Assembly (NCBI GenBank): GCA_034331105.1
Contig: JAXQGB010000015.1
Span: forward strand, 248,001 to 312,000
Length of the DNA stretch: 64,000 bases
Source: Caenicola sp034331105
Lineage (GTDB): Bacteria > Synergistota > Synergistia > Synergistales > Synergistaceae
Direction of reading: 5' to 3'
Of this stretch, positions 37,441-46,813 are shown one piece after another (positions within the stretch are counted from its first letter, which is position 1; the number at the start of each line of letters is the position of its first letter). A program made the position numbers and the translations under genes. Under the pieces are notes generated by a model that did no database searches, had not been told where the DNA came from, and was given only the letters and a program-made list of their open reading frames with translations.

Positions 37441-38047
37441 AAATCCCCCTGCATATTAATATCATTTAAAATAATACAGATATCCATATAAATATTGTGT
37501 AATGATTTTTACAGTTTGTATAAAAATAAGATAAATATGGTTGGTTTTCAAAAATAATTGATAGTGCAGAATATAGTTCGCAATTAGGTACACTCCACGC
37601 ACAACATCCTGATGAATGGCCCGCATCATGCAAAGAAAGCATTTGCTGTATAGATCAATTCAGTATTAAGGGCTCCAAATGGAAAAGAGGCTCGTTTTGG
37701 GACCCATAGTCAAATATTTAATTATCTAGGCGTGTAAGGCTGATTGGGATACTTCACAAAAGTAATCCATACATACGACAGGCACCGGTCAATATGATCG
37801 AATACACATAACGTTTGCAGGTCAATGAGGCATTGCTGAATGGTAGAGTGAACAGCTATACATTAGGAGAAGCTGTGCAGTTGACAGAGGAGTGCAAAAT
37901 TGCGAACTAAATTTGAAACCGGCGTAACCATTGTACCATTTGAAAAAACCAGCGTGTCAGTCCCATGTAATAAATGCTTCAAATTTATATTTTGTAAGAT
38001 GCATATTATTACACCTGACCAAAATTCAAAATGCAAAGCAAGGAATA
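37441..38047. other. Intergenic region with decayed coding remnants
   Basis: No intact gene is supported. A 59-codon frame without a start codon (37530-37709, plus strand) includes LGTLHAQHPDEWPASCKES, and a second (37743-37910) reads through one TAA at 37809 and contains NSYTLGEAVQLTEECK. Both have coding-like composition but no family I recognise. They look like debris of genes that once linked the potassium operon and the RocB cluster. The left edge must hold the promoter of the potassium operon. Confidence 0.35.
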
Positions 38048-39697
38048 TTAGTTTTTTTCGCTGCCCAAAATTCTGTGGCAGATCCCCTTGACAACGAAAT
38101 CAAGAAAATCCGGCAATATTGAAATTGCATATTCCAGATCAACTCTTTCTGTAAACTTATGAATATCCCTGCCAAACGGCCCAATATTAATAACAGGAAA
38201 ATCATATTTTTCCATATCTGAAACAGGCCATCCGTATAGTCTGCCCCAACCCGGTACATTTTCAAAATAAGCAGAATATTTCTTTGCTCGCCCCCTCAGA
38301 CCACAATAACTAAGATCTGAAGCCCCTTCAAAAAACTCATGTATATTAATATTCCTGCCGTATTTTTTACGCCCGTATTCGACCAGATCACAAGCTATCT
38401 GCCTTATGGAAATGTCATTCTTGTTGTCTTCGCGATTTTCTATAAATGGATAACACGGGAACATATATCCGACGATGATACACGGACCTTGGATGGACAG
38501 GCTGTCCACCATTTCAGTTACTATTTCCAGAGCACGGGAACGTCCGTCAGAATCTTCATCCTGGGCAGCCAGTAAAAAATTGATTTTTTGCTCTGAGGCA
38601 TCACCAAATTTTGAAATGTACATTGACTTTAATTCGGAGAACAAAATCACCTTTGGATCATAAACAGCAATATCATCTTCATTTTTAATATATTTATGCT
38701 TTATACGGTCAATATGTACAAAACATTGTTTTAATGACTTCTCTGCTATATCGGCAAGTTCTTCGATTATCTGATCGGGGTATTTCTTTGCGGGCAAATA
38801 GCCATACAGAATAAAAACTCTGTCCGCAATTGATGCTCCATATTTTTGACCAATGTTTTTTATTACATGACAGCCGACTGGGAGATATGTTGTGCCCCCG
38901 CTTACATCCGCAAGTTCCAGGTTGCCCTCTATGTTCAAATTAAGATAAGAAGAAATTAGAGCGGCACTCACACCTTTGTAATATTCACCTAGGTGCATCC
39001 TCTTTCCCATTACATACATAAATGGATTGATCTTTCCTATACTGCCAAGATAAATAGAAGGGGCAGTCTCTCCCCCAAGAACAGGGGCAACTGACGGTTC
39101 AGTATTGACACATGCAATAAAATTCAATGACATTTCGCTTTCAAATCTACCTAGCCAGGCCATAGCGCCAAGCATTCCACGTGAGTCATTTTCTTCGTCG
39201 GGAACAAAAATAAATGCGACATTGACAGGTACTTTAGATGTCCCATCTGCCAACCTGTAGCCATACCCAAGGGCTGCTGCAATTCCTGATTTCATGTCTG
39301 CAACACCGCGCCCAAACAGCCAGTTACCGCTGTCTGCATCGATCCTTGCTGCCCCTGTAAGTTCTGTTTTCGCTATCTCCTCTGTACAACGTTCCGGATC
39401 GAACATGAAATCTTTCAATGGCCCGTCAGCTTCCACCACATCAAAGTGTCCGGTTAATATGACGGTGTCACTAATGTTTTCTTCTGTTTTAATAACAGCG
39501 AAAACAAAATTCCGGTGGATCAGATCTCCTTCAACCTCAACAAGCTTTAAATGGTCAGGATTTTTCTTAAAATATTTCCTCTCTGCAAATCTACAGTAAA
39601 TTAACTGAGCCGCTTTATTTTCATAATTCTGATCTAAAGAAACACTAGGGATCTTGCATAAATCAATCAACGTTGAGTATATTTCCTTTGAGTACAT
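38048..39697 (-). CDS. RocB-like M20 family peptidase/deacylase
   Basis: Zinc-dependent M20 amidohydrolase of 549 residues, longer than typical M20 enzymes and matching RocB-type proteins of arginine utilisation. Metal ligands are seen in GHFDVV, GVADMKSG and DEENDSRG. It probably cleaves an amide or N-acyl bond in an amino-acid derivative. AAGGAGG stands 7 bases before the ATG. It is the last gene of a minus-strand cluster with an aminotransferase, an RpiR regulator, TRAP transporter genes and an opine-type dehydrogenase. Confidence 0.82.
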   Translation of the reverse strand: MYSKEIYSTLIDLCKIPSVSLDQNYENKAAQLIYCRFAERKYFKKNPDHLKLVEVEGDLIHRNFVFAVIKTEENISDTVILTGHFDVVEADGPLKDFMFDPERCTEEIAKTELTGAARIDADSGNWLFGRGVADMKSGIAAALGYGYRLADGTSKVPVNVAFIFVPDEENDSRGMLGAMAWLGRFESEMSLNFIACVNTEPSVAPVLGGETAPSIYLGSIGKINPFMYVMGKRMHLGEYYKGVSAALISSYLNLNIEGNLELADVSGGTTYLPVGCHVIKNIGQKYGASIADRVFILYGYLPAKKYPDQIIEELADIAEKSLKQCFVHIDRIKHKYIKNEDDIAVYDPKVILFSELKSMYISKFGDASEQKINFLLAAQDEDSDGRSRALEIVTEMVDSLSIQGPCIIVGYMFPCYPFIENREDNKNDISIRQIACDLVEYGRKKYGRNINIHEFFEGASDLSYCGLRGRAKKYSAYFENVPGWGRLYGWPVSDMEKYDFPVINIGPFGRDIHKFTERVDLEYAISILPDFLDFVVKGICHRILGSEKN

Positions 39698-39827
39698 TGT
39701 GCGGCCTCCTTACCACGATCTACAGATAAGACGAAGAAAGTATTATTAATTACATCGATCACTTTTGGGACGCAGTAGATAAGAATTTAAGTTTTTGTTG
39801 TGAAAATTAAAAACAAATTAGAAGAAC

Positions 39828-41003
39828 CTAGATCCTGTTGAGCAAGTCCGCAATACGGGACATACCTTCATTGATTTCTTCCAGTCCGCGGCAATAAGCG
39901 ATACGGAAAAAACCAGGTGCGTAAAAAATCTCACCCGGAACGGCAGCCACTCCTGCTTCTTCTAGAAGCAGGCTGCAAAAATCAAATCCATTCATTCCTA
40001 TTTTTTCTATATTCGGAAAGAGATAGAATGCCCCTTTAGGCATACGACATTCCAGAGATTTGATCTTTTTCATCCACTCCATAGCCAGGTCTCTGCGAAG
40101 CTTATATTCTGCAACCATTTTGACTACGTCATTATCTCCATTTATCAGTGCAGCGGCGACCCCTGCCTGGGCAAACGAATTTGCACATGTACTAAAATTC
40201 TGGTGCACTTTATTTGCATACGGGGATAATTTATCGGGGAATATGCCCCATCCTACACGCCAGCCCGTCATCGACCATGTCTTGGAAGAAGAGGAAACTG
40301 TTATTGTTCTCTCTTTCATTCCCGGGAGGCTTGCTATGCTGATATGTTCTCCCTCGTACAAAAATTTTTCATAACTCTCATCGGATATGACCCAAAAATC
40401 ATTTTTGACGGACAGAGCTGCGATTTTAACCAGGTCGTCACGTGATAATACTGCCCCTGATGGGTTATTGGGGGTATTTATTATTAAAAGTTTTGTCCTG
40501 GCTGTTATTGCTGACTCCAGATCTTCTATTTTCAGACAGAAAGAGTTGTCCATTGAACACGGTACCGTCTTCAGGATAAGTCCGGCAAGCGATATCTGAT
40601 CTGCGTAAGCAGGAAAAAAAGGTGAAGGAACTATAACTTCATCGCCCGGCTCCAGCAATGAAATCAGCGAAATCATTATCGCTTCAATAGACCCTGCTGT
40701 AACAATGACATTTGTATTTTCGTCCACAAAGAAACCGTTATCCCTTGAATATTTTTGTGCGATAGCTTTGCGGAGTTCATAGGTCCCTGCGATCTCGGTG
40801 TAATGTACGTCCCCGGAGTCCAGGGCAATACGGGCTGCTTCTTTGGCACAAACAGGAGAGTCAAAATCAGGGCGTCCAATTTCCATATGGATTATGCTTC
40901 GACCCTGAGACTCCAGCTCATTGGCCCTTGATAGTATTTCCCTTATTCCACCGCTCATAGTTATATTTTTCATTCTGCTGTTAGGAATACTATATTTGGA
41001 CAT
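39828..41003 (-). CDS. Class I/II PLP-dependent aminotransferase
   Basis: Fold-type I aminotransferase of 391 residues resembling aspartate or aromatic aminotransferases. The PLP Lys lies in SSSSKTWSMTGWRVGW, NTPNNPSGA and SDESYE carry cofactor residues, and FRIAYC holds the carboxylate Arg. GAGGGGG precedes the ATG. It follows the RpiR gene by 11 bases on the same transcript, so it likely deaminates an amino acid imported or released by the cluster. Confidence 0.87.
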   Translation of the reverse strand: MSKYSIPNSRMKNITMSGGIREILSRANELESQGRSIIHMEIGRPDFDSPVCAKEAARIALDSGDVHYTEIAGTYELRKAIAQKYSRDNGFFVDENTNVIVTAGSIEAIMISLISLLEPGDEVIVPSPFFPAYADQISLAGLILKTVPCSMDNSFCLKIEDLESAITARTKLLIINTPNNPSGAVLSRDDLVKIAALSVKNDFWVISDESYEKFLYEGEHISIASLPGMKERTITVSSSSKTWSMTGWRVGWGIFPDKLSPYANKVHQNFSTCANSFAQAGVAAALINGDNDVVKMVAEYKLRRDLAMEWMKKIKSLECRMPKGAFYLFPNIEKIGMNGFDFCSLLLEEAGVAAVPGEIFYAPGFFRIAYCRGLEEINEGMSRIADLLNRI

Positions 41004-41014
41004 AATTTACCCCC

Positions 41015-41911
41015 TCATTCGTTTAAATTAATGTTTATAGCAATATCGTTCCTCACGCATAGGTCACGGCGTTTTGTATATCCATAATATATTGCTATCC
41101 TTTCACGTGCCTTCTCCGGATTTTTAGCCACAAGACCTGTAATTAAGGCATGTGTAAGTGCCATCATGGGACATAACGGGTCGATCATTGTTATGTACCT
41201 CATTGGAGTTACAAAAAGCAGATCGGATAGTGCTGCAAGAGGAGACAGGCCGCTGTCTGTAACTCCGATTATTTCGATATTTTTATCCCGCAGATCGGAA
41301 GCAAGATTTAACGCTCTTTTGTAATATCTGGGCGAGCTGTATGCCAGCACGACAGCATTGTCACGCGTACAGGTATTCATACAGTGAACAAGCTTGATAT
41401 CATCATAAATTGACAAATCAATGATCCCATCTCTGAATAGCCTCAGAAATTTACTTGCATAGTTAACAACAACTTCGTCTCCCCCGGAACCAAGCAGTAC
41501 TATGTATTTTTTTGAAAAAAGCAATTCTACAGCTCTGTCAAAAACTTCAATGTCAATTTTTTCAAGCATTTCAGATATGATCGACTGCTCCAAGGCTACA
41601 ACATCATGAAGTATTCCTCTTTTTTTGCCTTCAGGCACTTCATACTTTTCCAATGTTTCAAGGTTAGAAATATGTTTCCTTATAACTTCCTGCAAAGCTT
41701 TCTGAAAATCAAAAAATCTTGAATAACCCATATTTGAGACCAGGCGTATTACTGTCGATTCGCTGACCCCTGCGTTTCTTGCCAAATCACGCAGATTCAT
41801 GAACGCAGCTATTCTGTAATTGGCAATAATATAACTCCCCAATTGTTTTTGCTTGTTTGTCAGAGACGACGCACTATCCTGAAGTTTATCTAGAACAGAT
41901 TTGTCCGGCAT
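41015..41911 (-). CDS. RpiR/MurR-family transcriptional regulator
   Basis: A 298-residue regulator with an N-terminal helix-turn-helix (about 30-75, LARNAGVSESTVIRLVSNMGY) and a SIS domain (about 125-255, VLLGSGGDE, VVLAYSSPRYYK). SIS domains bind phosphosugars, though members also control amino-acid genes. The start ATG at 41911 is 7 bases after GGGGG; the longer frame to 41995 is unlikely. It lies between the TRAP genes and the aminotransferase and probably controls the cluster. Confidence 0.85.
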   Translation of the reverse strand: MPDKSVLDKLQDSASSLTNKQKQLGSYIIANYRIAAFMNLRDLARNAGVSESTVIRLVSNMGYSRFFDFQKALQEVIRKHISNLETLEKYEVPEGKKRGILHDVVALEQSIISEMLEKIDIEVFDRAVELLFSKKYIVLLGSGGDEVVVNYASKFLRLFRDGIIDLSIYDDIKLVHCMNTCTRDNAVVLAYSSPRYYKRALNLASDLRDKNIEIIGVTDSGLSPLAALSDLLFVTPMRYITMIDPLCPMMALTHALITGLVAKNPEKARERIAIYYGYTKRRDLCVRNDIAININLNE

Positions 41912-42060
41912 CATAATTCCCCCGTAGAATAGTATGGATTTTGACAAAGTTATTTTCGCACAATCAAAGAAAATTAGCACTTTCAGGAGAATCAAACATG
42001 TAGATCCCGTTGGGAGTTATTGTTTTCATGATCAGGAGTTAATCTGGATCCAATCAGTTA

Positions 42061-43368
42061 TTAGAAAGCTCCCCCCAGAATAAGCCTGGGCAGATAGAGC
42101 GCCATGGATGGAATATATGTCACCGCAAGAAGCACTGGCAACCACGCAAATATCAGGAAGATCATCGCAGGCTTGAGGCTTTTGGAGACGGGTACATTCG
42201 CCATGCGCGCCCCAAAATAAAGCGTTGGTGCAGTTGGAGGTGTGAGGTTGCCCATCCCGAGGTTTACACCTATTATTCCGGCAAAATGTATTGGGTGGAT
42301 CCCTATCTGTGTCATCACTGGAAGGAGGATCGGAGTGCAAAGCAGCATCGCACTTACGTCATCCATTATCATTCCTATGATGATCATAAATATATTCAGG
42401 AGGAAAAGAATTGCATATTTATTTGTTGAAACGCGGTAAAGCTGCTGCAGGATCATAGAGGGAACGCCTTCCATTATGTATATCCTGCTTAGGAGCATGA
42501 TACAGAACATCATTATCATTACTACTCCGGTAGTCGCCGCAGTTTCAATAACTACGCCAAGAATGTTGGACTTGTTCAGGCCCTTATATATAAAGAAACC
42601 AACCGGTATAGAATACAGAACAGCAATTGCGGACGCCTCTGTCGGCGTCATAAAACCACCGTAGATCCCGCCAAGAACTATTACGGGCATGAAAAGTGAC
42701 GGCATTGCACAGAATGCCCTTGTAGATAATTTCAGCGGTTTACCTGTAAATGCCTCAGAGCCGGACAATACATTCGGATCTTTTCTTATTATTACAAAAT
42801 TAATTACACATAACAAAAAGGTAAGGAGCAGACCTGGCGCCAGCGTGGCAAGAAAACATGCCAGTACGGATTGCTGTCCGACCCATGCAAAGAGTATCAT
42901 TTGCGAACTTGGCGGAATAAGCAGCCCAAGCGGCGCCGCACATGCTACAAGTGCGCTTGCGTAGCCATCCGGATACCTGTGAGCTTTAAGCCTCGGATAC
43001 ATAATTGAACCTATGCAGGATAAAGTCGCCGCACAGCTTCCGGAAATAGAACCGAATACAGCACAGGCGATCACTGCAACAGCACCGGTACTTCCCTTGA
43101 TTTTTCCGACAAAAATATCTACGAAATCAATAAGGGACTCCCCAATGCCGCTCTTGTCCATCAAGCCTCCTACCAGTATGAACATGGGAATGCACAGAAG
43201 GACCATAGAGGACATTTGATTGTAGCTGTAAGGGATCAGAAATGACGGGTCATAGCCTAACACAAAAATCAGAAATGCTGTCGTCAGCATGAAGCAGAAG
43301 GGCACGGGCAGTCCTGACAGCAACAAGAATATTATTAAAAATACTGAAATATATAAAAAAACAGACAT
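42061..43368 (-). CDS. dctM: TRAP transporter large permease DctM
   Basis: Integral membrane protein of 435 residues with about twelve helices, the DctM signatures GSISGSCAATLSCIGSIMYP and GLLIPPSSQMILFAW, and a C-terminal GVNLGMGNLTPPTAP. It drives sodium- or proton-coupled uptake of an organic acid delivered by DctP. AAAGGTG precedes the ATG. It follows dctQ by 13 bases. Confidence 0.92.
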   Translation of the reverse strand: MSVFLYISVFLIIFLLLSGLPVPFCFMLTTAFLIFVLGYDPSFLIPYSYNQMSSMVLLCIPMFILVGGLMDKSGIGESLIDFVDIFVGKIKGSTGAVAVIACAVFGSISGSCAATLSCIGSIMYPRLKAHRYPDGYASALVACAAPLGLLIPPSSQMILFAWVGQQSVLACFLATLAPGLLLTFLLCVINFVIIRKDPNVLSGSEAFTGKPLKLSTRAFCAMPSLFMPVIVLGGIYGGFMTPTEASAIAVLYSIPVGFFIYKGLNKSNILGVVIETAATTGVVMIMMFCIMLLSRIYIMEGVPSMILQQLYRVSTNKYAILFLLNIFMIIIGMIMDDVSAMLLCTPILLPVMTQIGIHPIHFAGIIGVNLGMGNLTPPTAPTLYFGARMANVPVSKSLKPAMIFLIFAWLPVLLAVTYIPSMALYLPRLILGGAF

Positions 43369-43381
43369 AATATCACCTTTT

Positions 43382-43933
43382 CTATAGAACGAAGGTATCT
43401 TCGTTTACGCCTGAAGAATAATCTTTGTCCTTTAGTGTCTTTATTGCTTCCAGAAGAGACTGAATAAAGTAAACTCCTGAATAAAATGCACTGAGAACAA
43501 ATCCAACGAATATTGAAAGATGCCCTACCCAGAAGGGTATCTGAAGTGCCATTGTTATGGGTTTTTCTATATAGCTGAAACGTACTGTGTCAAATGACCA
43601 TATCGAATACAATACGCTTGCAAAAAACATTAAGGCGTACAGAACCGGTTTTATATAATTCTGAGCTCTGCCCCCGAGCATTGAAGGAAGTATGTCCGCT
43701 TTGACGTGGCTTTTTTCGTATACCGCATAGGAGTTGGCCATGAAGTAGAGCCAAAAGGCGACCATGACTACAACTTCCTCCATTCCATACATATCGGTGT
43801 GAAATATATATCTCAGGATGGCCCAGAGGGACATTATGATGACTATGGCAAAACTGGCAACTATCATCACCGTCCTCTGTACGACCAGCAAAAATTTCCA
43901 AAACAGGCTGTCTTGAATTCTTTTTTCACTCAA
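43382..43933 (-). CDS. dctQ: TRAP transporter small permease DctQ
   Basis: A 183-residue four-helix membrane protein with the DctQ-type YGMEEVVVMVAFWLYF segment in helix 2. The start is TTG at 43933, with GGGAGG 10 bases upstream. It is separated from dctP by a strong hairpin that probably lowers its expression relative to the binding protein. Confidence 0.85.
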   Translation of the reverse strand: MSEKRIQDSLFWKFLLVVQRTVMIVASFAIVIIMSLWAILRYIFHTDMYGMEEVVVMVAFWLYFMANSYAVYEKSHVKADILPSMLGGRAQNYIKPVLYALMFFASVLYSIWSFDTVRFSYIEKPITMALQIPFWVGHLSIFVGFVLSAFYSGVYFIQSLLEAIKTLKDKDYSSGVNEDTFVL

Positions 43934-43956
43934 GAGAACAGCACCTCCCTTTTATA

Positions 43957-43998
43957 AAAGGGAAACCGCGGCAGACCAAATCCGCAGCGGTTTCCTTT
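43957..43998 (-). terminator. Intra-operon hairpin between dctP and dctQ
   Basis: AAAGGGAAACCGC/GCGGTTTCCTTT with a 17-base loop. On the minus strand the hairpin is followed by a short T-rich tract, so it may be a leaky terminator or a 3' stabilising structure for dctP mRNA. Confidence 0.6.
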
Positions 43999-44008
43999 AA
44001 AATGATCG

Positions 44009-45022
44009 TTATTTAATTTCTTTTTTCAGTCCGTCGAATACTTCTTTACCAAATGTGCCTTCAAGTTTCGGCCATGCATATCCTCGTACATGCGCGACCA
44101 TTGTCTTGAATTCTTTATCGTTAAATTTAATTACTTTGACGCCTTTTTCTTCAAGCATTTTCATATATTTAACATCTTCAGCTTCACACGATGCAAAACT
44201 TTTTCTGACTTCATTATTGACAGCCTTTTCAATTATTTTGCGGTCTGCCTCTGAAATGGAATCCCATACTTTTTTGTTGATGATGTATCCGGACTGGTCA
44301 AAAACAACATTGTATGGCATGTAGTACTTTATTACATCGCCCATTACCTGGTAATTTATCTGCGGCGATGCCCCCAGCCATGCATCGCAGACTCCTGTCT
44401 GGGCTGCACTGAAAGTATCGGACCATGGTATGGTCGTGGTCTTATATCCAAGTCCTTCAGCTGCATATTTGTAAGCTGACATTGCCGGTATGCGGCACAG
44501 CGAATTACCCTTGGATACAGTTGGATCGCTCGGATTGTCAGGCAATTTTGTCGAGCCTATGCCGCAGAAGCCGTCGGCATATGTTCCAAGATACTTCATG
44601 CCCTGTTTATCAAGGGCCTTGTCCATAAGTTTATAGACATATCCGCCTGGTCCAAGAAGTTTTTCCATCTGTGAATAACTGTCCGCAAGATATGGAAGTG
44701 AACCTATTTCAAATATTTTGTCATACTGGCTTGGAATAAACATCAATGCCATTTCAATAGTTCCGCGTTTTACTTCTGTAAATACTTGGGAAGCATCTCC
44801 AAGCTGATTAGCTGGGAACACCTTAAATGTTACTCTGCCTTCCGTCGCTTTTTCAACCTCGGCCTTGATGTCAAATAAACTCTGGGTACCACGGTAACCA
44901 ATTGGAGATGTTCCTGAAACTCTTAGAACTACCGGTTTTGCATATGCTACTGAAGCAAAAATTACAATAACAATGAAAACCTGCAGCACGATTGCAATGA
45001 CCTTATTCTTTTTGATATTCAC
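44009..45022 (-). CDS. dctP: TRAP transporter substrate-binding protein DctP
   Basis: Periplasmic binding protein of 337 residues with a signal peptide (about 1-28, ending VAYA) and the DctP fold. A carboxylate-binding Arg is likely in the CRIPAMSAYKYAAEGLG segment, the usual helical region. The start is GTG, 8 bases after AAAGGAGG. It is first in the dctPQM order, 104 bases after the opine-type dehydrogenase gene. Substrate is a small carboxylate, possibly an amino-acid conjugate given the neighbours. Confidence 0.9.
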   Translation of the reverse strand: MNIKKNKVIAIVLQVFIVIVIFASVAYAKPVVLRVSGTSPIGYRGTQSLFDIKAEVEKATEGRVTFKVFPANQLGDASQVFTEVKRGTIEMALMFIPSQYDKIFEIGSLPYLADSYSQMEKLLGPGGYVYKLMDKALDKQGMKYLGTYADGFCGIGSTKLPDNPSDPTVSKGNSLCRIPAMSAYKYAAEGLGYKTTTIPWSDTFSAAQTGVCDAWLGASPQINYQVMGDVIKYYMPYNVVFDQSGYIINKKVWDSISEADRKIIEKAVNNEVRKSFASCEAEDVKYMKMLEEKGVKVIKFNDKEFKTMVAHVRGYAWPKLEGTFGKEVFDGLKKEIK

Positions 45023-45126
45023 GTGATATACCTCCTTTGTTCTTCTTAGTCAGAATGGAAAATACACGACAACGCTCTTAACTTTTGTTTTCAATATCAC
45101 CCTCCCCGGATATCGGTCCTCCAAAT

Positions 45127-46320
45127 TTATATCTTTCCTTCTCTGAGATATGCGTGCATTTGATCTTTGTTTAACCCTGCTATACCTAAATATGCTAAGT
45201 CGAACCCCTTTTCAAAATAATTTTCCTCGTTCATGGTGCTTGCAAGGATGATCATACTGTCAATAATTGGTGTCGGAACTCCGCACAAATGCGCCAGTTC
45301 TCTGTATATCTTGCACCCAACAGGAATATCTTCCGTAATGTAACGGCTCTTCAAAGTAAATCTTTCGTTTTTGTTGTAGACCATCTTAATAATATCAGGC
45401 ATGTTTTCATCAAGCGGTGTCGTATATCCCTCACCCATGAATTCCTGTCCCAACAAACTAAGACGTGAGAAAAATATTTTTTCCGGATAATCTTCGATCC
45501 CAACTCCAAGGGCTTTGGCTATTGCGACTTCTTCTTTATAAAGTGCGTACTGTACCTTGGAGACATTCTCTGAAAAACCGTAGTGATATATGCAGTAATA
45601 AACATCTTTATGACCGACATGATCAATTTTCCCCCAGTTATCTATTGCGCCGGTATTAAGGATAACTGCCGGAACATGAAGGATCGGGTTGACATTACAA
45701 AAACCTATATCAAGCACTGTGTCCCCCTGGATCATAGTGACGGAATCCATAGGAGCAAATTCCTTCATCGTATCCATAAATTTATCTCTATCGCAACTTG
45801 GCAGAGAATCTCCTCGCAGACTTACTGCTCTGTATGACAATCCTACTTTGTTGATAGGGCCGTGATCCAGCACGCGCGCGCCGTACGGAAGGCTAGACCA
45901 GCCACCCACAATAATTTTCTTATCACACTTCATCTCTCTCATCACTCTGCGGAGAATCAGCGAGCCGTAATTATCAGGGTAGATCGTAACAACTTGACCG
46001 TCCTCCAAAAAGGGGACCATTTCTCTGAAAAGCCTTTCAAAACCTACGGCCTGTACTGATATCGCAATTATGTCGGCACCCTTCATAGCTTTTTCGATTT
46101 TCGTAGTAACAAGATCTAAATTCCCGATACCAGCTCGATAAAATTTCTTAGCGTTAGTCTGAGTACCTTCTATTTCAATTTTATTGGTCTGCTTTAATGC
46201 ATCCAAAGACTGCGCATACTCCTCAAACTCAAAAAGCCTGACCGGGTGCCCGGCAAGTGCCGAATCAGCTGCTAATGCCCTGCCTGAATTGCCTGCACCT
46301 AATACTGCAACAGTTTTCAT
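45127..46320 (-). CDS. NAD/NADP octopine (opine) dehydrogenase family protein
   Basis: A 397-residue oxidoreductase with an N-terminal Rossmann domain (AVLGAGNSGRALAAD) and the C-terminal opine-dehydrogenase domain marked by GFCNVNPILHVPAVILNTG, with the catalytic His. Family enzymes reductively join a 2-oxoacid to an amino acid or run the reverse reaction. As the first gene of the TRAP/aminotransferase/M20 cluster it probably oxidises an imported N-carboxyalkyl amino acid. AAAGGAGG precedes the ATG. Confidence 0.85.
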   Translation of the reverse strand: MKTVAVLGAGNSGRALAADSALAGHPVRLFEFEEYAQSLDALKQTNKIEIEGTQTNAKKFYRAGIGNLDLVTTKIEKAMKGADIIAISVQAVGFERLFREMVPFLEDGQVVTIYPDNYGSLILRRVMREMKCDKKIIVGGWSSLPYGARVLDHGPINKVGLSYRAVSLRGDSLPSCDRDKFMDTMKEFAPMDSVTMIQGDTVLDIGFCNVNPILHVPAVILNTGAIDNWGKIDHVGHKDVYYCIYHYGFSENVSKVQYALYKEEVAIAKALGVGIEDYPEKIFFSRLSLLGQEFMGEGYTTPLDENMPDIIKMVYNKNERFTLKSRYITEDIPVGCKIYRELAHLCGVPTPIIDSMIILASTMNEENYFEKGFDLAYLGIAGLNKDQMHAYLREGKI

Positions 46321-46471
46321 AAATCTTCCTCCTTTAATGATTGTTATTTCTTCATTTTTATATTAATGAATAATATGTCTTCATTTTAAGTTTTTAATTT
46401 TTTTTGTCAAGTTGGATTAAGACATGCGATTTTTAGGAACAAATTTAACAGCCGGGCAAATTTTCATTGAT

Positions 46472-46533
46472 CGTAAAAGTCAAATATTCCGGACCTGGAT
46501 CGAGTCCGGGGATCCGGGATACTTGATGCTTAC
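46472..46533. repeat. REP-like long hairpin, copy 1
   Basis: Imperfect inverted repeat with outer arms CGTAAAAGTCAAATATTCCG and ATCCGGGATACTTGATGCTTAC. It matches a longer-stemmed copy at 54990-55052 in sequence and layout. Both lie beyond terminators of tRNA genes. Confidence 0.6.
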
Positions 46534-46586
46534 AAATCTTTTTGTTTTTTGTAATGCTGTCTTCTTGATCAAGGCCAAAAAACAAG

Positions 46587-46614
46587 AAAACCTCCGAACG
46601 ATATCGGAGGTTTT
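46587..46614 (-). terminator. Rho-independent terminator of tRNA-Met
   Basis: AAAACCTCCGA/TCGGAGGTTTT located just past the 3' end of tRNA-Met, followed on the minus strand by a T-rich tract. Confidence 0.8.
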
Positions 46615-46624
46615 GATTTAAAAT

Positions 46625-46701
46625 TGGTGGCGCTGACTGGATTTGAACCGGTGACCTGTCGGGTATGAACCGAATGCTCTAGCCAGCTGAGCTACAGCGC
46701 C
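46625..46701 (-). tRNA. tRNA-Met (CAT), elongator type
   Basis: Complete cloverleaf with encoded CCA. Acceptor GGCGCTG/CAGCGCC pairs fully, the D arm is GCTC...GAGC, the anticodon loop is TTCATAC and the T arm is ACCGG/CCAGT with a wobble. The paired first base distinguishes it from the initiator. A CAU anticodon can also be tRNA-Ile after lysidine modification; the body is closest to elongator Met. Confidence 0.9.
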
Positions 46702-46712
46702 AAAAATGTTAG

Positions 46713-46813
46713 CGGGATCAAAATCTTTTCAACCTTAACATAGTCCGTAGGCTCCATGACTTCATCAAGCTACCCGTTAGTCAGTCCTCTTGAGCAAGAG
46801 TTCTGATCACCCG
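46713..46813 (-). ncRNA. Candidate structured RNA upstream of tRNA-Met
   Basis: On the minus strand, CGGGTGATCA pairs with TGATCCCG (one bulge) to close a region holding a perfect CTCTTG/CAAGAG hairpin (46787-46800) and a second imperfect one (GTAGCT/AGCCTAC). I do not recognise a known family. It could be a tRNA leader or a chance fold. Confidence 0.25.
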
